A stretch of 55,806 bases of DNA from Anaerolineales bacterium (lineage in GTDB: Bacteria > Chloroflexota > Anaerolineae > Anaerolineales > Villigracilaceae), in assembly GCA_016789025.1 (NCBI GenBank), contig JAEURC010000087.1, positions 1-55,806 on the forward strand, written 5' to 3'. The notes beneath the pieces were generated by a model. The model worked only from the letters and a program-made list of their open reading frames with translations. It was not told where the DNA came from and did no database searches. This document shows positions 44,580 through 52,082 of this stretch, one piece after another; within the stretch, counting starts at the first letter, position 1, and each line of letters starts with the position of its first letter. The translations under genes and the position numbers were made by a program.

Positions 44580-44805
44580 TGCGATCATAAATCCATAAAG
44601 GAGCGTTGACATTCTAACGACTCGCACGAGTGTGAATGAGCAAATGCTTGTGCCCTTCATCTAAATTACGCCACGAATAAAATCTGGCTTCCGCCGCCCT
44701 CCAACTGATACTTGGTGAGGCGGCGGGACTGCTTAAGGTCTATGCAGTCAACACAGTGGTTAAGAGCTGTTGTCTTGGCTGTTTTTGTTTGCCAGTGATT
44801 CGTTA

Positions 44806-44863
44806 GCCACAGAGTACACAAAGCCCTCAGAGAAAATCTCAAATTCTGTGCGCGCTCTGTGGC
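44806..44863. repeat. GCCACAGAG...CTCTGTGGC inverted repeat, second copy
   Basis: Ends GCCACAGAGTACACA / GCGCTCTGTGGC with AGAAAATCTC inside, matching 20334-20393 in arms and core. Confidence 0.8.
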
Positions 44864-44946
44864 AAAGAATTTGGTTTTACCTTTGGCATATGTTGCCAAA
44901 GTATCTTTTTGGGCGAAACGCCCTCACCAAAAAACGAAAGGAAAGA

Positions 44947-45477
44947 ATGACCGGACAATTTTATTCTCATCTCAACCCGAAGTGCGCCCCTGGAGCGTTC
45001 GAAGAAAAGGGCGGTTTCGGCGTGTTTGCCCGCGAGCCGATCAAGCAAGGCGAACTGATCTGTTTGTGGGGCGGACGCATTGTTGCTGAAAATGAAATAG
45101 ATCCAAACATGGAGTTCTTCACTCAGCGCATTTTGCAGATCGAGGAAGGTTTCTATCTCGAAGCCCCGCTTCCGCTTGAGCCGACCGATTGTTTCAATCA
45201 CTCGTGCGAACCCAATGTGGGCTTCACGGGTCAGATCGGCTTGGTTGCCATGCGCGATATCAAAGCAGGCGAGGAGCTCAACTTCGATTACGCCATGTGC
45301 GACGGTTCGAACTACGATGAGTTCGCTTGTCGTTGCGGGACCGCGAATTGCCGAAAGCTGGTGAAAGGCACCGACTGGTCGCTGCCCGAACTCTGGGAAA
45401 AATATGACGGCTATCACATGCCGTATCTCGCGCGGCGCATCGAGAAACTTAAAGCCGCCTCGCGCGTTCCCGCATAA
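44947..45477 (+). CDS. SET-domain protein (lysine methyltransferase-like)
   Basis: 176 residues, nearly all SET plus post-SET. GGFGVFAREPIKQGELICLWGG forms the N-terminal strand block (cofactor side), the pseudoknot motif is NHSCEPN (84-90), FDYAMCDG follows, and the post-SET zinc cysteines are C128, C130 and C135 (with C87). All key parts are present, so it is likely active on a protein lysine using S-adenosylmethionine. Bacterial targets are rarely known. AAAGGAAAG precedes the ATG at 44947; the longer open frame crosses a repeat. Confidence 0.9.
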   Translation: MTGQFYSHLNPKCAPGAFEEKGGFGVFAREPIKQGELICLWGGRIVAENEIDPNMEFFTQRILQIEEGFYLEAPLPLEPTDCFNHSCEPNVGFTGQIGLVAMRDIKAGEELNFDYAMCDGSNYDEFACRCGTANCRKLVKGTDWSLPELWEKYDGYHMPYLARRIEKLKAASRVPA

Positions 45478-45480
45478 CGC

Positions 45481-45515
45481 AAACGGATTGCACGGTACAA
45501 TTGTGCAATCCGTTT
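45481..45515 (+). terminator. 13-bp hairpin after the SET gene
   Basis: AAACGGATTGCAC (45481-45493) pairs perfectly with GTGCAATCCGTTT (45503-45515), 3 bases after the stop. The T-tract is short, so termination strength is uncertain. Confidence 0.7.
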
Positions 45516-45534
45516 CATGTTTAAGTCGCCAAAA

Positions 45535-45587
45535 CGTCCCGCAGGATTCATCGATTAATGTTGTCTCTCGCTCAAACCTGCGGGACG
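45535..45587. repeat. 53-base CGTCCCGCAGG palindrome, second copy
   Basis: Perfect 11-base arms. The core reads, on the other strand, TTTGA-AGAC-ATT-GATGAAT in the same order as the copy at 22166-22218. It ends 13 bases before the next ATG and may carry part of its promoter region. Confidence 0.88.
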
Positions 45588-45600
45588 GTTATTATCCATT

Positions 45601-47070
45601 ATGTTTAAATCCTTCGCCTTCAAAATTTATCTCGTCGCACTCGTTCTCCGATTGATCCCCATCATCGCCGCGCGCGGATTGGGCATCGGTCTTGACGACA
45701 TGTTTCAATACGACATGCTCGCGCGGAGCCTCGCGCAAGGACATGGATTCCGCTGGTATGCCGAACTCGACCTCCTGCAACTCGCCTCTTATGTGGATTT
45801 CGACCTGTCTACCGCTAGGGAATATGATCCCCTCCTTGGCATTCCCACCTCCTTCCGCGCGCCGCTATATCCAGCCTTTCTTGCCATCGTCTACTTCATC
45901 AATGGAATTGATTTTTCCCGTTTCTTCGCCGCGCGGCTCGCACAGGCGATCTTTCTTGGCGCGCCGCTTGCGCCGCTGACATATTTTGTTGCTCATCGAA
46001 TCTTTCCTCTTTCTTCTTTCGACAACGAGGAAAGACGAAAGAAGAAAGAAAATACATCGCGTATCGCCGCCTGGCTCGTCGCCGCCTATCCTCTCCTCCT
46101 CGTTTATCCTCTCGGTCTCGGAACGGAAAATCCCTTCTTCGTTCTCCTCCTCGCCTCATTCCTCTTTCTTCTTTCTTCTATAGACAAACCTTCCACATTC
46201 AACTTTCTACTTTCTGGCATCTTCCTCGCCCTCACCGCCCTCACGCGCTCCGTCATTTTGGCGTTTGTCCTCGCCGCTTTCTGCCTTCTGTTTTACTTAC
46301 ATGGCAAACGGGCGGTTCTTTCAATCCTTGCTTTTGTTCTTGTCATTGCTCCATGGATTATCCGCAACTCTCTTTTGCACGGCAAATTGACGGGCATTGA
46401 AACTTCGATGGGCTACAACTTGTATCTCGGCTATCATCCGCAGGGAAACGGCTCGTTCGTGTTCGGTCCCTCGCTGGATCTACTTCCCATCCTCGACGAC
46501 GCCGAACGCGACAAGACCGGAACAGAAAAAGCGATCGAGTTCATCAAGAAGCAACCTGAAAGATTCGTCCCGCTTGCGGTAAATCGTCTCGGCTTTTTCT
46601 TTGGGTTAGAAAAACGCGTGCTGATGTATTTTTACGGCAACGACCTCCTGGGCTTTATTCCTCTTCCGCTCTTGTTGACGATCTCCGCAATTTTGCTTTT
46701 GCCATTCGTCGTCATTTCCACCTCCGCTGCGCTGGGGCTATCCCTCCTCCGCTGGAATCCGCAAACTTGCCTGCTTGTTCTTCTGCTGTTTGTTTACACC
46801 ATCCCTCACGTGTTCATCCTTGCCGAGGATCGCTTCCACCTTGCGCTTGTGCCATACATCGCCATCCTTGCCGCATGGCTTTGGGTAAATGGATTTAAAG
46901 CGTTGCCCATCCGTTGGCGTGAATCGAGAACTGGAAAAATTCTCACAATCCTCTCAATTCTCTGTATTTTCCTCCTTGTAATCAACTGGGGATTCGAACT
47001 TGTTCGCGACTGGGATAAAATTGCGCAACTTCTCGGTCCCAACGGAAACCAATCCTATTTTCCCTACTGA
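45601..47070 (+). CDS. GT39/PMT-like membrane glycosyltransferase with repeat insertion
   Basis: 489 residues with about 10-12 hydrophobic helices. The N-terminal periplasmic loop has the acidic pair in IGLDDMFQYDMLARSL, as in GT-C lipid-linked sugar transferases. Such enzymes move mannose, arabinose or similar sugars from polyprenyl phosphate to protein or lipid. A hydrophilic segment FDNEERRKKKENTS lies between helices and is encoded by a perfect inverted repeat (46003-46048). TATTAT lies 5 bases before the ATG with no ribosome site, so the start may be leaderless. Confidence 0.78.
   Translation: MFKSFAFKIYLVALVLRLIPIIAARGLGIGLDDMFQYDMLARSLAQGHGFRWYAELDLLQLASYVDFDLSTAREYDPLLGIPTSFRAPLYPAFLAIVYFINGIDFSRFFAARLAQAIFLGAPLAPLTYFVAHRIFPLSSFDNEERRKKKENTSRIAAWLVAAYPLLLVYPLGLGTENPFFVLLLASFLFLLSSIDKPSTFNFLLSGIFLALTALTRSVILAFVLAAFCLLFYLHGKRAVLSILAFVLVIAPWIIRNSLLHGKLTGIETSMGYNLYLGYHPQGNGSFVFGPSLDLLPILDDAERDKTGTEKAIEFIKKQPERFVPLAVNRLGFFFGLEKRVLMYFYGNDLLGFIPLPLLLTISAILLLPFVVISTSAALGLSLLRWNPQTCLLVLLLFVYTIPHVFILAEDRFHLALVPYIAILAAWLWVNGFKALPIRWRESRTGKILTILSILCIFLLVINWGFELVRDWDKIAQLLGPNGNQSYFPY
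46003..46048. repeat. In-frame inverted repeat inside the glycosyltransferase gene
   Basis: TTTCTTCTTTCG (46010-46021) faces CGAAAGAAGAAA (46036-46047), and CTTTCCTC (46003-46010) faces GAGGAAAG (46027-46034), forming alternative stems. It codes for a charged stretch in a membrane protein. Confidence 0.7.
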
Positions 47071-47097
47071 TTCACTGCTCACCGATTACTGATTATT

Positions 47098-47721
47098 ATG
47101 AATTACCTCCTCAACGAACGCCTCAAATTTGACTGGAAGATCGTTACGATAACAATCGTCTCGACCCTGCTGTTCATGGTGGATTTTTATCATCGCAGAT
47201 TTCTTTTTGAGACTCTTGGGCATTGGTTTCGTGTTGTCCTTTACTTGGCTATCCCGTTATTCTTTATCATCGCCGTATTTTGGGAAAACCCAAAGGAATA
47301 TGGCTTTGGATTAGGCGATTGGAAAGCGGGTTTCATCATCACTGCAATCGGAATTTTGTTCATGGCTCCCGTGATTTATTTTCTAGGGAGCGACAACGCG
47401 TCTATGCAGAAGTATTACCAACCGTATTTGAACGGCCTGCCATGGACAACCTTCCTCGATCTGATCGGTTGGGAATTCATCTTCCGCGGCTGGATTCTGT
47501 TCGGCTACGCTCGAAAATTTGGCCCCGAAGCGTTGTGGATACAAGCCGTCCCGTTTGCGTTGATGCACAACGGCAAGCCTGAGGTGGAGACTCTCTCTAC
47601 GATCTTCGGCGGATTTGCCTTTGGCTGGGTGGTATGGAGAACAAAATCGTTTCTGTATCCGTTTTTGATCCATTGGTTCATCGCCACGTTCATTATCATC
47701 GTTGCGGCGGGGGGCGTGTAA
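47098..47721 (+). CDS. CPBP-family intramembrane metalloprotease
   Basis: 207 residues with six or so helices. Motif 1 is GWEFIFRGWILFG (a single Glu rather than the usual EE, then R-G), motif 2 FALMHNGKPEVE, and a C-terminal His is in FLIHWF. The family includes CAAX-processing Rce1-like proteases and bacteriocin self-immunity proteins. The start follows a GATTACTGATTATT repeat-like run without a ribosome site. Its stop shares bases with the GNAT start (TAATG), showing coupling. Confidence 0.85.
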   Translation: MNYLLNERLKFDWKIVTITIVSTLLFMVDFYHRRFLFETLGHWFRVVLYLAIPLFFIIAVFWENPKEYGFGLGDWKAGFIITAIGILFMAPVIYFLGSDNASMQKYYQPYLNGLPWTTFLDLIGWEFIFRGWILFGYARKFGPEALWIQAVPFALMHNGKPEVETLSTIFGGFAFGWVVWRTKSFLYPFLIHWFIATFIIIVAAGGV

Positions 47722-48173
47722 TGCGGTTGCGAGCCGCGTACAGGCTGAGGTCCGCGCAAGAATCGGAATCGAGTCAGATCAAAGACTTGATTCGCCTCGT
47801 GGGAATCAACCCGATGGATCTGGATTGGAAGCGCTTCATCGTTGCGGTCAATGATGACGAGCAGATCATTGGCACAGGGCAGATCAAGCCTCATGGGAAG
47901 GAAATCCTTGAACTGGCTTCGATTGCGGTGCATCCCGAATATCAAGGGCGGGGCATCGCGCGCGCCATCATCGAATATCTGCTCAAAGACAGCTCGCGAC
48001 CGTTGTACCTGGCCTGTCTTTCAAGGATGAGTCCGCTGTATGAAAAGTTTGGTTTCGTTTCGTTGCCGCCTGAAGCGATGCCACGCTACTATCAGCGCTT
48101 GAGACGGTTGGCAAACGCGGTGTTTACCTTCACGAGAAAAGGCGAACATCTATTGGTGATGAAGTTACAGTAA
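47721..48173 (+). CDS. GNAT-family N-acetyltransferase
   Basis: 150 residues. The acetyl-CoA pyrophosphate loop is IAVHPEYQGRGIARAIIEYLL, and SPLYEKFGF is the usual late block. The substrate is unknown. ATG 47721 overlaps the CPBP stop (TAATG); the frame open to 47634 is shadow. Confidence 0.87.
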   Translation: MRLRAAYRLRSAQESESSQIKDLIRLVGINPMDLDWKRFIVAVNDDEQIIGTGQIKPHGKEILELASIAVHPEYQGRGIARAIIEYLLKDSSRPLYLACLSRMSPLYEKFGFVSLPPEAMPRYYQRLRRLANAVFTFTRKGEHLLVMKLQ

Positions 48174-48176
48174 AAT
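48171..48176 (+). promoter_or_regulatory. -10 box for comEA (leaderless)
   Basis: TAAAAT overlaps the GNAT stop codon and is 7 bases before the comEA ATG. There is no ribosome site. Confidence 0.4.
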
Positions 48177-48183
48177 ATCTACG

Positions 48184-48756
48184 ATGCAAACGATCAAATC
48201 AATCCTGTATATGACTTCGGGCGTGTTGTTCGGCTTGTTCATTGCTGTGGTGGTGTGGGTGGTGGCGCGCAACCCCAGCGGGCAGGCGGTGACATTGCGT
48301 CCCGTGCCGACCGAGGCTCCCATTGTGGTTCACATCACCGGCGCAGTGCCGCGACCGGGCGTGTATGCCCTGCCGCAAGGCGCGCGAGTGCAGGACGCTA
48401 TTTCTGCCGCGGGCGGTTTTTTAGCGGATGCCGATAAAACAGGCATCAACCTTGCGCGGCTTCTCGAAGACGGCGAGAAACTGGATATTCCCCTTGTGGA
48501 GGGTTCCTCGCTGGTGGTCGAGCCGGTCTCGGCTCCCACGGAGTCGGCTGTTTCTACCGAGTTGATCGACATCAACATTGCCTCGCAAGCTGAACTGGAA
48601 ACACTCCCTGGCATCGGTCCGACAACTGCGCAGAAAATCATCGATTACCGCGAGGAAAACGGTCCGTTTCAAACAACGGAAGAACTCATGAATGTTTCAG
48701 GGATTGGTCCCGGCACGTATGAACGCGTCAAAGATTTGATCACGGTGGGGGAGTGA
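48184..48756 (+). CDS. comEA: ComEA-like DNA-binding competence protein
   Basis: 190 residues. One N-terminal membrane helix (about 8-28), an SLBB domain (46-100: VVHITGAVPRPGVYALPQGARV) and a C-terminal double helix-hairpin-helix (129-190: NIASQAELETLPGIGP, MNVSGIGPGTYERVK). It is the outer-face receptor for incoming double-stranded DNA in natural transformation. comEC is not adjacent, so competence cannot be concluded from this window. It runs convergently toward rdgB. Confidence 0.9.
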   Translation: MQTIKSILYMTSGVLFGLFIAVVVWVVARNPSGQAVTLRPVPTEAPIVVHITGAVPRPGVYALPQGARVQDAISAAGGFLADADKTGINLARLLEDGEKLDIPLVEGSSLVVEPVSAPTESAVSTELIDINIASQAELETLPGIGPTTAQKIIDYREENGPFQTTEELMNVSGIGPGTYERVKDLITVGE

Positions 48757-48801
48757 GATGGTACGCCTGTGGGCGAGTGGGAGAAATTTTCTCCCATCAC
48801 A

Positions 48802-49476
48802 TTAAACAGCGAATAACGATTTCAAAATTTCTTTCGTTTTCACCACCGCCCGAGCCCTATGGCTGAGGCGGTTTTTTTCGTCCATGCCGAGTTCAGACAT
48901 GGTTTTGCCTAATTCGGGGAAAAGGAAAATCGGGTCGTAGCCAAATCCGCCTGTGCCGCGTTCTTCGGGGATGATCTCGCCTTCGCAGATTCCTTCCACG
49001 CATGTCACTCTGAGCTCGCGAAGTGACTGAAGAGTCTCTGCTTGGCTGTGCGCGAGACCCTTCGTTTCACTCAGAGTGACATTGGTAGGGACTGCAATCG
49101 CAATCGTGGCTTTGAACCGCGCAGTCCATGGGCGGGGATGATCTTGGAGTTTGCCCAATAAGTATTTTCTTCGTTCCCCAGCGGAAAGTTTTTTACCATT
49201 GGTCGAGCCATAGCGCGCTGAGTATAAGCCGGGCTCGCCGTTGAGCGCGTCCACTTCCAAACCCGAATCGTCGGTGAGGGAGATCAGTCCGCTGGCTTGG
49301 GCGAAGGCGAGGGCTTTCTTCGATGCGTTCTCGGCATAGGTGAGTCCGTCTTCGATAACATCGAGTTCGAGGTCAATATCCGCTGGCGTGAGGAGTTGAA
49401 GATTCAAATCCTTGAGTAAGCCTTGCAGTTCGATGATTTTGTCTTTGTTGTTGGTGGCGAGGAGGATGGAGGGCAT
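48802..49476 (-). CDS. rdgB: RdgB/HAM1 dITP/XTP pyrophosphatase with in-frame repeat insertion
   Basis: 224 residues, about 25 more than usual. It cleans the nucleotide pool of dITP, dXTP and ITP. Motifs: LLATNNKDKIIEL, LTDDSGLEVDALNGEPGLYSA, GGFGYDPIFLFPE and SHRARA. Between the strands IAIAVPT and CVEGICEGEI lies a foreign segment (VTLSETKGLAHSQAETLQSL then RELRVT) of 28 codons encoded exactly by a palindromic repeat. The catalytic motifs are intact, so the enzyme is probably functional. No clear ribosome site is seen; the start lies next to another repeat. Confidence 0.92.
   Translation of the reverse strand: MPSILLATNNKDKIIELQGLLKDLNLQLLTPADIDLELDVIEDGLTYAENASKKALAFAQASGLISLTDDSGLEVDALNGEPGLYSARYGSTNGKKLSAGERRKYLLGKLQDHPRPWTARFKATIAIAVPTNVTLSETKGLAHSQAETLQSLRELRVTCVEGICEGEIIPEERGTGGFGYDPIFLFPELGKTMSELGMDEKNRLSHRARAVVKTKEILKSLFAV
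49001..49084. repeat. TGTCACCCTGAG-family palindrome inside rdgB
   Basis: CATGTCACTCTGAGCTCGCG and CACTCAGAGTGACATT ends; read on the coding strand it contains ACGAAGGGTCTCG and CAGAGACTCTTC. Its 84 bases equal 28 codons with no stop in the rdgB frame. Confidence 0.9.
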
Positions 49477-49489
49477 GAGTAATTGGTGA

Positions 49490-49632
49490 ATAGTAATTGG
49501 TAATTTGGAGAAATGGAGAATTAGAGAATTGAAGATCGGAGACTGGAGATTAGAGACTGGAGATTGGTGTGGTGGTCGAGTAGTCCTGCGATGCTCGTCG
49601 CGGGATGTATCGAGACCAGAGATTAGAGACTT
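49490..49632. repeat. GGTGGTCGAGTAG repeat between rdgB and queG
   Basis: Contains direct GGAGACTGGAGATTAGAGA-type repeats, GGTGGTCGAGTAG and GTATCGAGACCAGAGATTAG. It supplies the queG stop codon and probably the rdgB upstream region. Homologous to the intragenic copy at 21420-21530. Confidence 0.82.
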
Positions 49633-50678
49633 TGCTCACTTGCTCTCTTGTTGATTTGTTCAATCGCCCATTGCGCGTGGTTGCGGATCATGGGTTCGTC
49701 GTCATTGAGGGCGTTTTGCAGGACGGGGAGCGCGTGTGTGTCGCCGGTGTTGCCGAGGGCGACGGCAACGTTTCGCAGGTAGCCGCGTCGCTTGGCGCGG
49801 GAGACGGGGGTCCGCTTGAAGCGTTGATTAAAGGCTTGGGGAGTGAGAGTCAGTTCGCCCGTCGGAGGAGGAAGCGGCTCTTTATCCAAAAATGCAGGAT
49901 CACCTTCGGGCGCGAATCGATTCCACGGGCAGACCATCTGGCAGATGTCGCATCCGAAAACCCAGTTGCCGATTTTTTCGCGCAGTTCAACGGGGATGTC
50001 GTCTTTGAGTTCAATGGTGAGGTATGAAATACAGCGCGTCGCGTCGAGCGTGCGGTTCGGCAAAATGCAATCGGTGGGGCAGGCGGTGATGCAACGCGTG
50101 CATGTGCCGCAATGGTCGGTGACGAACGGCGTGTCGGGTTCGAGTTCGAGATCGAGAAAAATTTCGGAGATGAAAAAATACGAGCCTTGTTTGGGATTGA
50201 TGAGGCAGGAATTTTTTCCGATCCAACCGATGCCCGCGCGTTGCGCAAGGTCGCGTTCGAGGATGGGGCCGGTATCCGTGTAATAGCGATTCTTTATCGG
50301 ACGTTGAACCTGCTCCTCGATGAAGCGAACGAGTTCCTCCATTCGAGCGGGGATGATGTTGTGATAGTCTTCGGCGCGGGCGTAGGATGCTACCCTCACA
50401 CCCGCCCTCACCCCCAGCCCCTCTCCCAAAGGGAGAGGGGAGTCGTACGGTGTGGCAAGCACTAAAATAGATTTACATTCGGGGAGAATTTCGCGCGGGT
50501 TTGCGCGGCGCACGCGGGCTTTTTCGGTGGCGAGGTAGTTCATGTTGCCATGATGACCTTGCGCGAGCCAATGTTCGAATGTGGAGTAATGCGGAGGCGG
50601 GTTAGGAAGAGTCGCGCCAGCCAGGAAAAATCCCAGCTGGCGCGCTTTGTCTTTGATGAGTTGTTTCAAGCCGGTCAC
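49623..50678 (-). CDS. queG: Epoxyqueuosine reductase with in-frame repeat insertion
   Basis: 351 residues. A cobalamin-dependent iron-sulfur enzyme that reduces epoxyqueuosine to queuosine in tRNA. YYTDTGPILERDLAQRAG carries the catalytic Asp; two 4Fe-4S motifs are CGTCTRCITACPTDC and CDICQMVCPW; a HEAT-like C-terminus follows (HALPVLQNALNDDEPMIRNH). After ATPYD a segment SPLPLGEGLGVRAGVR is encoded by a hairpin repeat. I start it at the GTG at 50678, just 5 bases past the upstream gene's stop. The longer frame to ATG 50753 overlaps that gene; a TTG at 50669 is also possible. Confidence 0.88.
   Translation of the reverse strand: MTGLKQLIKDKARQLGFFLAGATLPNPPPHYSTFEHWLAQGHHGNMNYLATEKARVRRANPREILPECKSILVLATPYDSPLPLGEGLGVRAGVRVASYARAEDYHNIIPARMEELVRFIEEQVQRPIKNRYYTDTGPILERDLAQRAGIGWIGKNSCLINPKQGSYFFISEIFLDLELEPDTPFVTDHCGTCTRCITACPTDCILPNRTLDATRCISYLTIELKDDIPVELREKIGNWVFGCDICQMVCPWNRFAPEGDPAFLDKEPLPPPTGELTLTPQAFNQRFKRTPVSRAKRRGYLRNVAVALGNTGDTHALPVLQNALNDDEPMIRNHAQWAIEQINKRASEQSL
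50394..50443. repeat. In-frame hairpin repeat inside queG
   Basis: CCCCTCTCCC-AAA-GGGAGAGGGG (50418-50440) with a flanking CCCTCACCCCCAG. It encodes SPLPLGEGLGVRA in queG, a sequence typical of a repeat rather than of QueG proteins. Confidence 0.85.
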
Positions 50679-50683
50679 AATTT

Positions 50684-51304
50684 TTATTGCACAACGATCT
50701 TGACGAAGATTCTTTCCGGGAAGAAGATGCCCGCCGCATTTCGCATCGACCATGCGCTGACGTAAATGCCAGCCTGTGCGGGAGCCTTGAATTGGATGGA
50801 GACTTCCACTTCCTGCCCTGATTGCACGACTTCTGTGAGGGCGATGAACTGCCCGTCCATGTCATCATCGTAGCCGGCATAGGCAAGCACATAACCTGCG
50901 CCCCATGGGCATGTGCCGGTGTTTTTCACGCGCCAGGTTTTAATAAATTCTTGTCCTGGCGCCATGATTGTATTATCTGGCACGTTCACATCCACGGTGA
51001 CCGGGTCGTAGTTGAGCAGATCGCATGGGATCGCTGTGCCGGGTGTGGATGCCGACGTTTCTTGTGCGATGGTTTCTGGTGTGGCAGTGGGGACATCTTC
51101 CACGACCGGAGGTTCGGTAGCCGGGGCAGAGACGGTTGGCGTAAAGACCGCCGCAGTCAATGTGAATTGAGATACAACCGTGCTCGCGGCGGAGGTGCGC
51201 ACAGCGGCGACATCTGGTGTTGGTTCGGCGGGGGTGGCTTGCCCTCCGCACGCCGCGAGGAGGAGGATAACCAGCAAGGATGTGAAAACTATTTTCCGTT
51301 TCAT
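50684..51304 (-). CDS. NBR1-Ig-like domain lipoprotein A
   Basis: 206 residues. Lipobox LLLAAC, a Thr/Pro/Ala-rich spacer to about residue 95, then one NBR1-Ig-like beta-sandwich with the hallmark FIKTWRVKNTGTCPW and a late SMRNAAGIFFP. Secreted and lipid-anchored; these domains are thought to bind proteins or polymers, and no enzyme motif is present. ATG 51304 follows GAGG; the ATG 5 codons upstream is less likely. 28 bases after lipoprotein B, so co-transcribed; queG may be part of the same message. Confidence 0.85.
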   Translation of the reverse strand: MKRKIVFTSLLVILLLAACGGQATPAEPTPDVAAVRTSAASTVVSQFTLTAAVFTPTVSAPATEPPVVEDVPTATPETIAQETSASTPGTAIPCDLLNYDPVTVDVNVPDNTIMAPGQEFIKTWRVKNTGTCPWGAGYVLAYAGYDDDMDGQFIALTEVVQSGQEVEVSIQFKAPAQAGIYVSAWSMRNAAGIFFPERIFVKIVVQ

Positions 51305-51332
51305 AGCGCCTCGTGTCATAGTTATTTCAGGG

Positions 51333-52052
51333 TTATTTCTTTACCGTAAAGTAAACGGAAAGAATCGTGCCGAAAAAGTAGCCTTTATCGTTGCGCAGTC
51401 GCCAATGCCCTTGATAATCGCCTGGGGTAAGCGGCGCGGTCAACCTGATGCCAATGTTGATGGATTCACCCGGGCTGACATAATCTTCCGATTTCTTGAA
51501 GGTAAAGTCATAAGGATCGATTGCCCGGTCGCCGCCGATGAAAACGAGAGTGAAACCTTCATCCCAGGTGCAGTTGCCTGTATTTTTGATCGCCCATTGC
51601 TTTACGAAATCCTGACCGGGTTTAAGGACGGTTCCATCGGGGATGGTGACATCGCCCTCAAATGCGCTATTACTGCATTCGTCACCCAACGCGGCGGTTG
51701 CCCCAGCTTGGGTGGGGGAGGGCAGGGCCGTGAAACCGGGCAGGGGCGTGCTGTTGAAGGAAATGGTGGGAGGCGTTCCAACCGTTGGAGATGCGCCTTC
51801 AACAGTAACAATACCCGTAGTAGGCGATGGCTCAAGGGTATTTGTCGGCTGAACGGTCGGAGATGGGTTGGCAAGCGCAGTTTGGGTGAATTGCAAGGCG
51901 AGTTGTGCAACCGTTGTACCGGCAATGGAAGTAATGGCGGCATTCACATCCATAGTAGGGGCGGGCGTGGCGCCAAAATTACATCCTGCAAGGATGAGCA
52001 TGATCATCAAAAAAACTGGCATGATCCGCTTTGTGGTTGGTCGAACAGGCAT
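51333..52052 (-). CDS. NBR1-Ig-like domain lipoprotein B
   Basis: 239 residues. Lipobox LILAGC, a Ser/Thr/Pro-rich spacer, then an Ig-like domain with FVKQWAIKNTGNCTW and the late YQGHWRLRNDKGYFFG. GGAGGT is 7 bases before the ATG. It has its own -10 (TATAAT) just past the stop of lipoprotein C, next to a perfect palindrome in the leader, so its expression is probably controlled separately. Confidence 0.87.
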   Translation of the reverse strand: MPVRPTTKRIMPVFLMIMLILAGCNFGATPAPTMDVNAAITSIAGTTVAQLALQFTQTALANPSPTVQPTNTLEPSPTTGIVTVEGASPTVGTPPTISFNSTPLPGFTALPSPTQAGATAALGDECSNSAFEGDVTIPDGTVLKPGQDFVKQWAIKNTGNCTWDEGFTLVFIGGDRAIDPYDFTFKKSEDYVSPGESINIGIRLTAPLTPGDYQGHWRLRNDKGYFFGTILSVYFTVKK

Positions 52053-52082
52053 GTGAGTACCTCCGTGGTCTCGTTCAAATCA

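Larger units (their letters stand above)
44482..44946. other. 465-base gap: promoter, structured leader and repeat
   Basis: No clear gene. It holds a strong promoter (44552-44579), AAAGGAG at 44598-44604 followed by an 18-codon frame starting at ATT (44611-44664), a GC hairpin CCGCCGCC/GGCGGCGG (44691-44698 with 44719-44726, inner CCAA/TTGG), a GCCACAGAG repeat (44806-44863), and a small hairpin GGGCG-AAA-CGCCC (44911-44923) just before the SET gene. Confidence 0.55.

Noticed and set aside
44666..44899. 77-codon minus-strand frame in the SET leader
   Set aside because: It has no ribosome site and no homology I recognise, and it crosses a GCCACAGAG repeat and the GC hairpin.
49605..50027. 140-codon plus-strand frame over the queG 3' end
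   Set aside because: Antisense to the QueG iron-sulfur and HEAT region and begins in a repeat.
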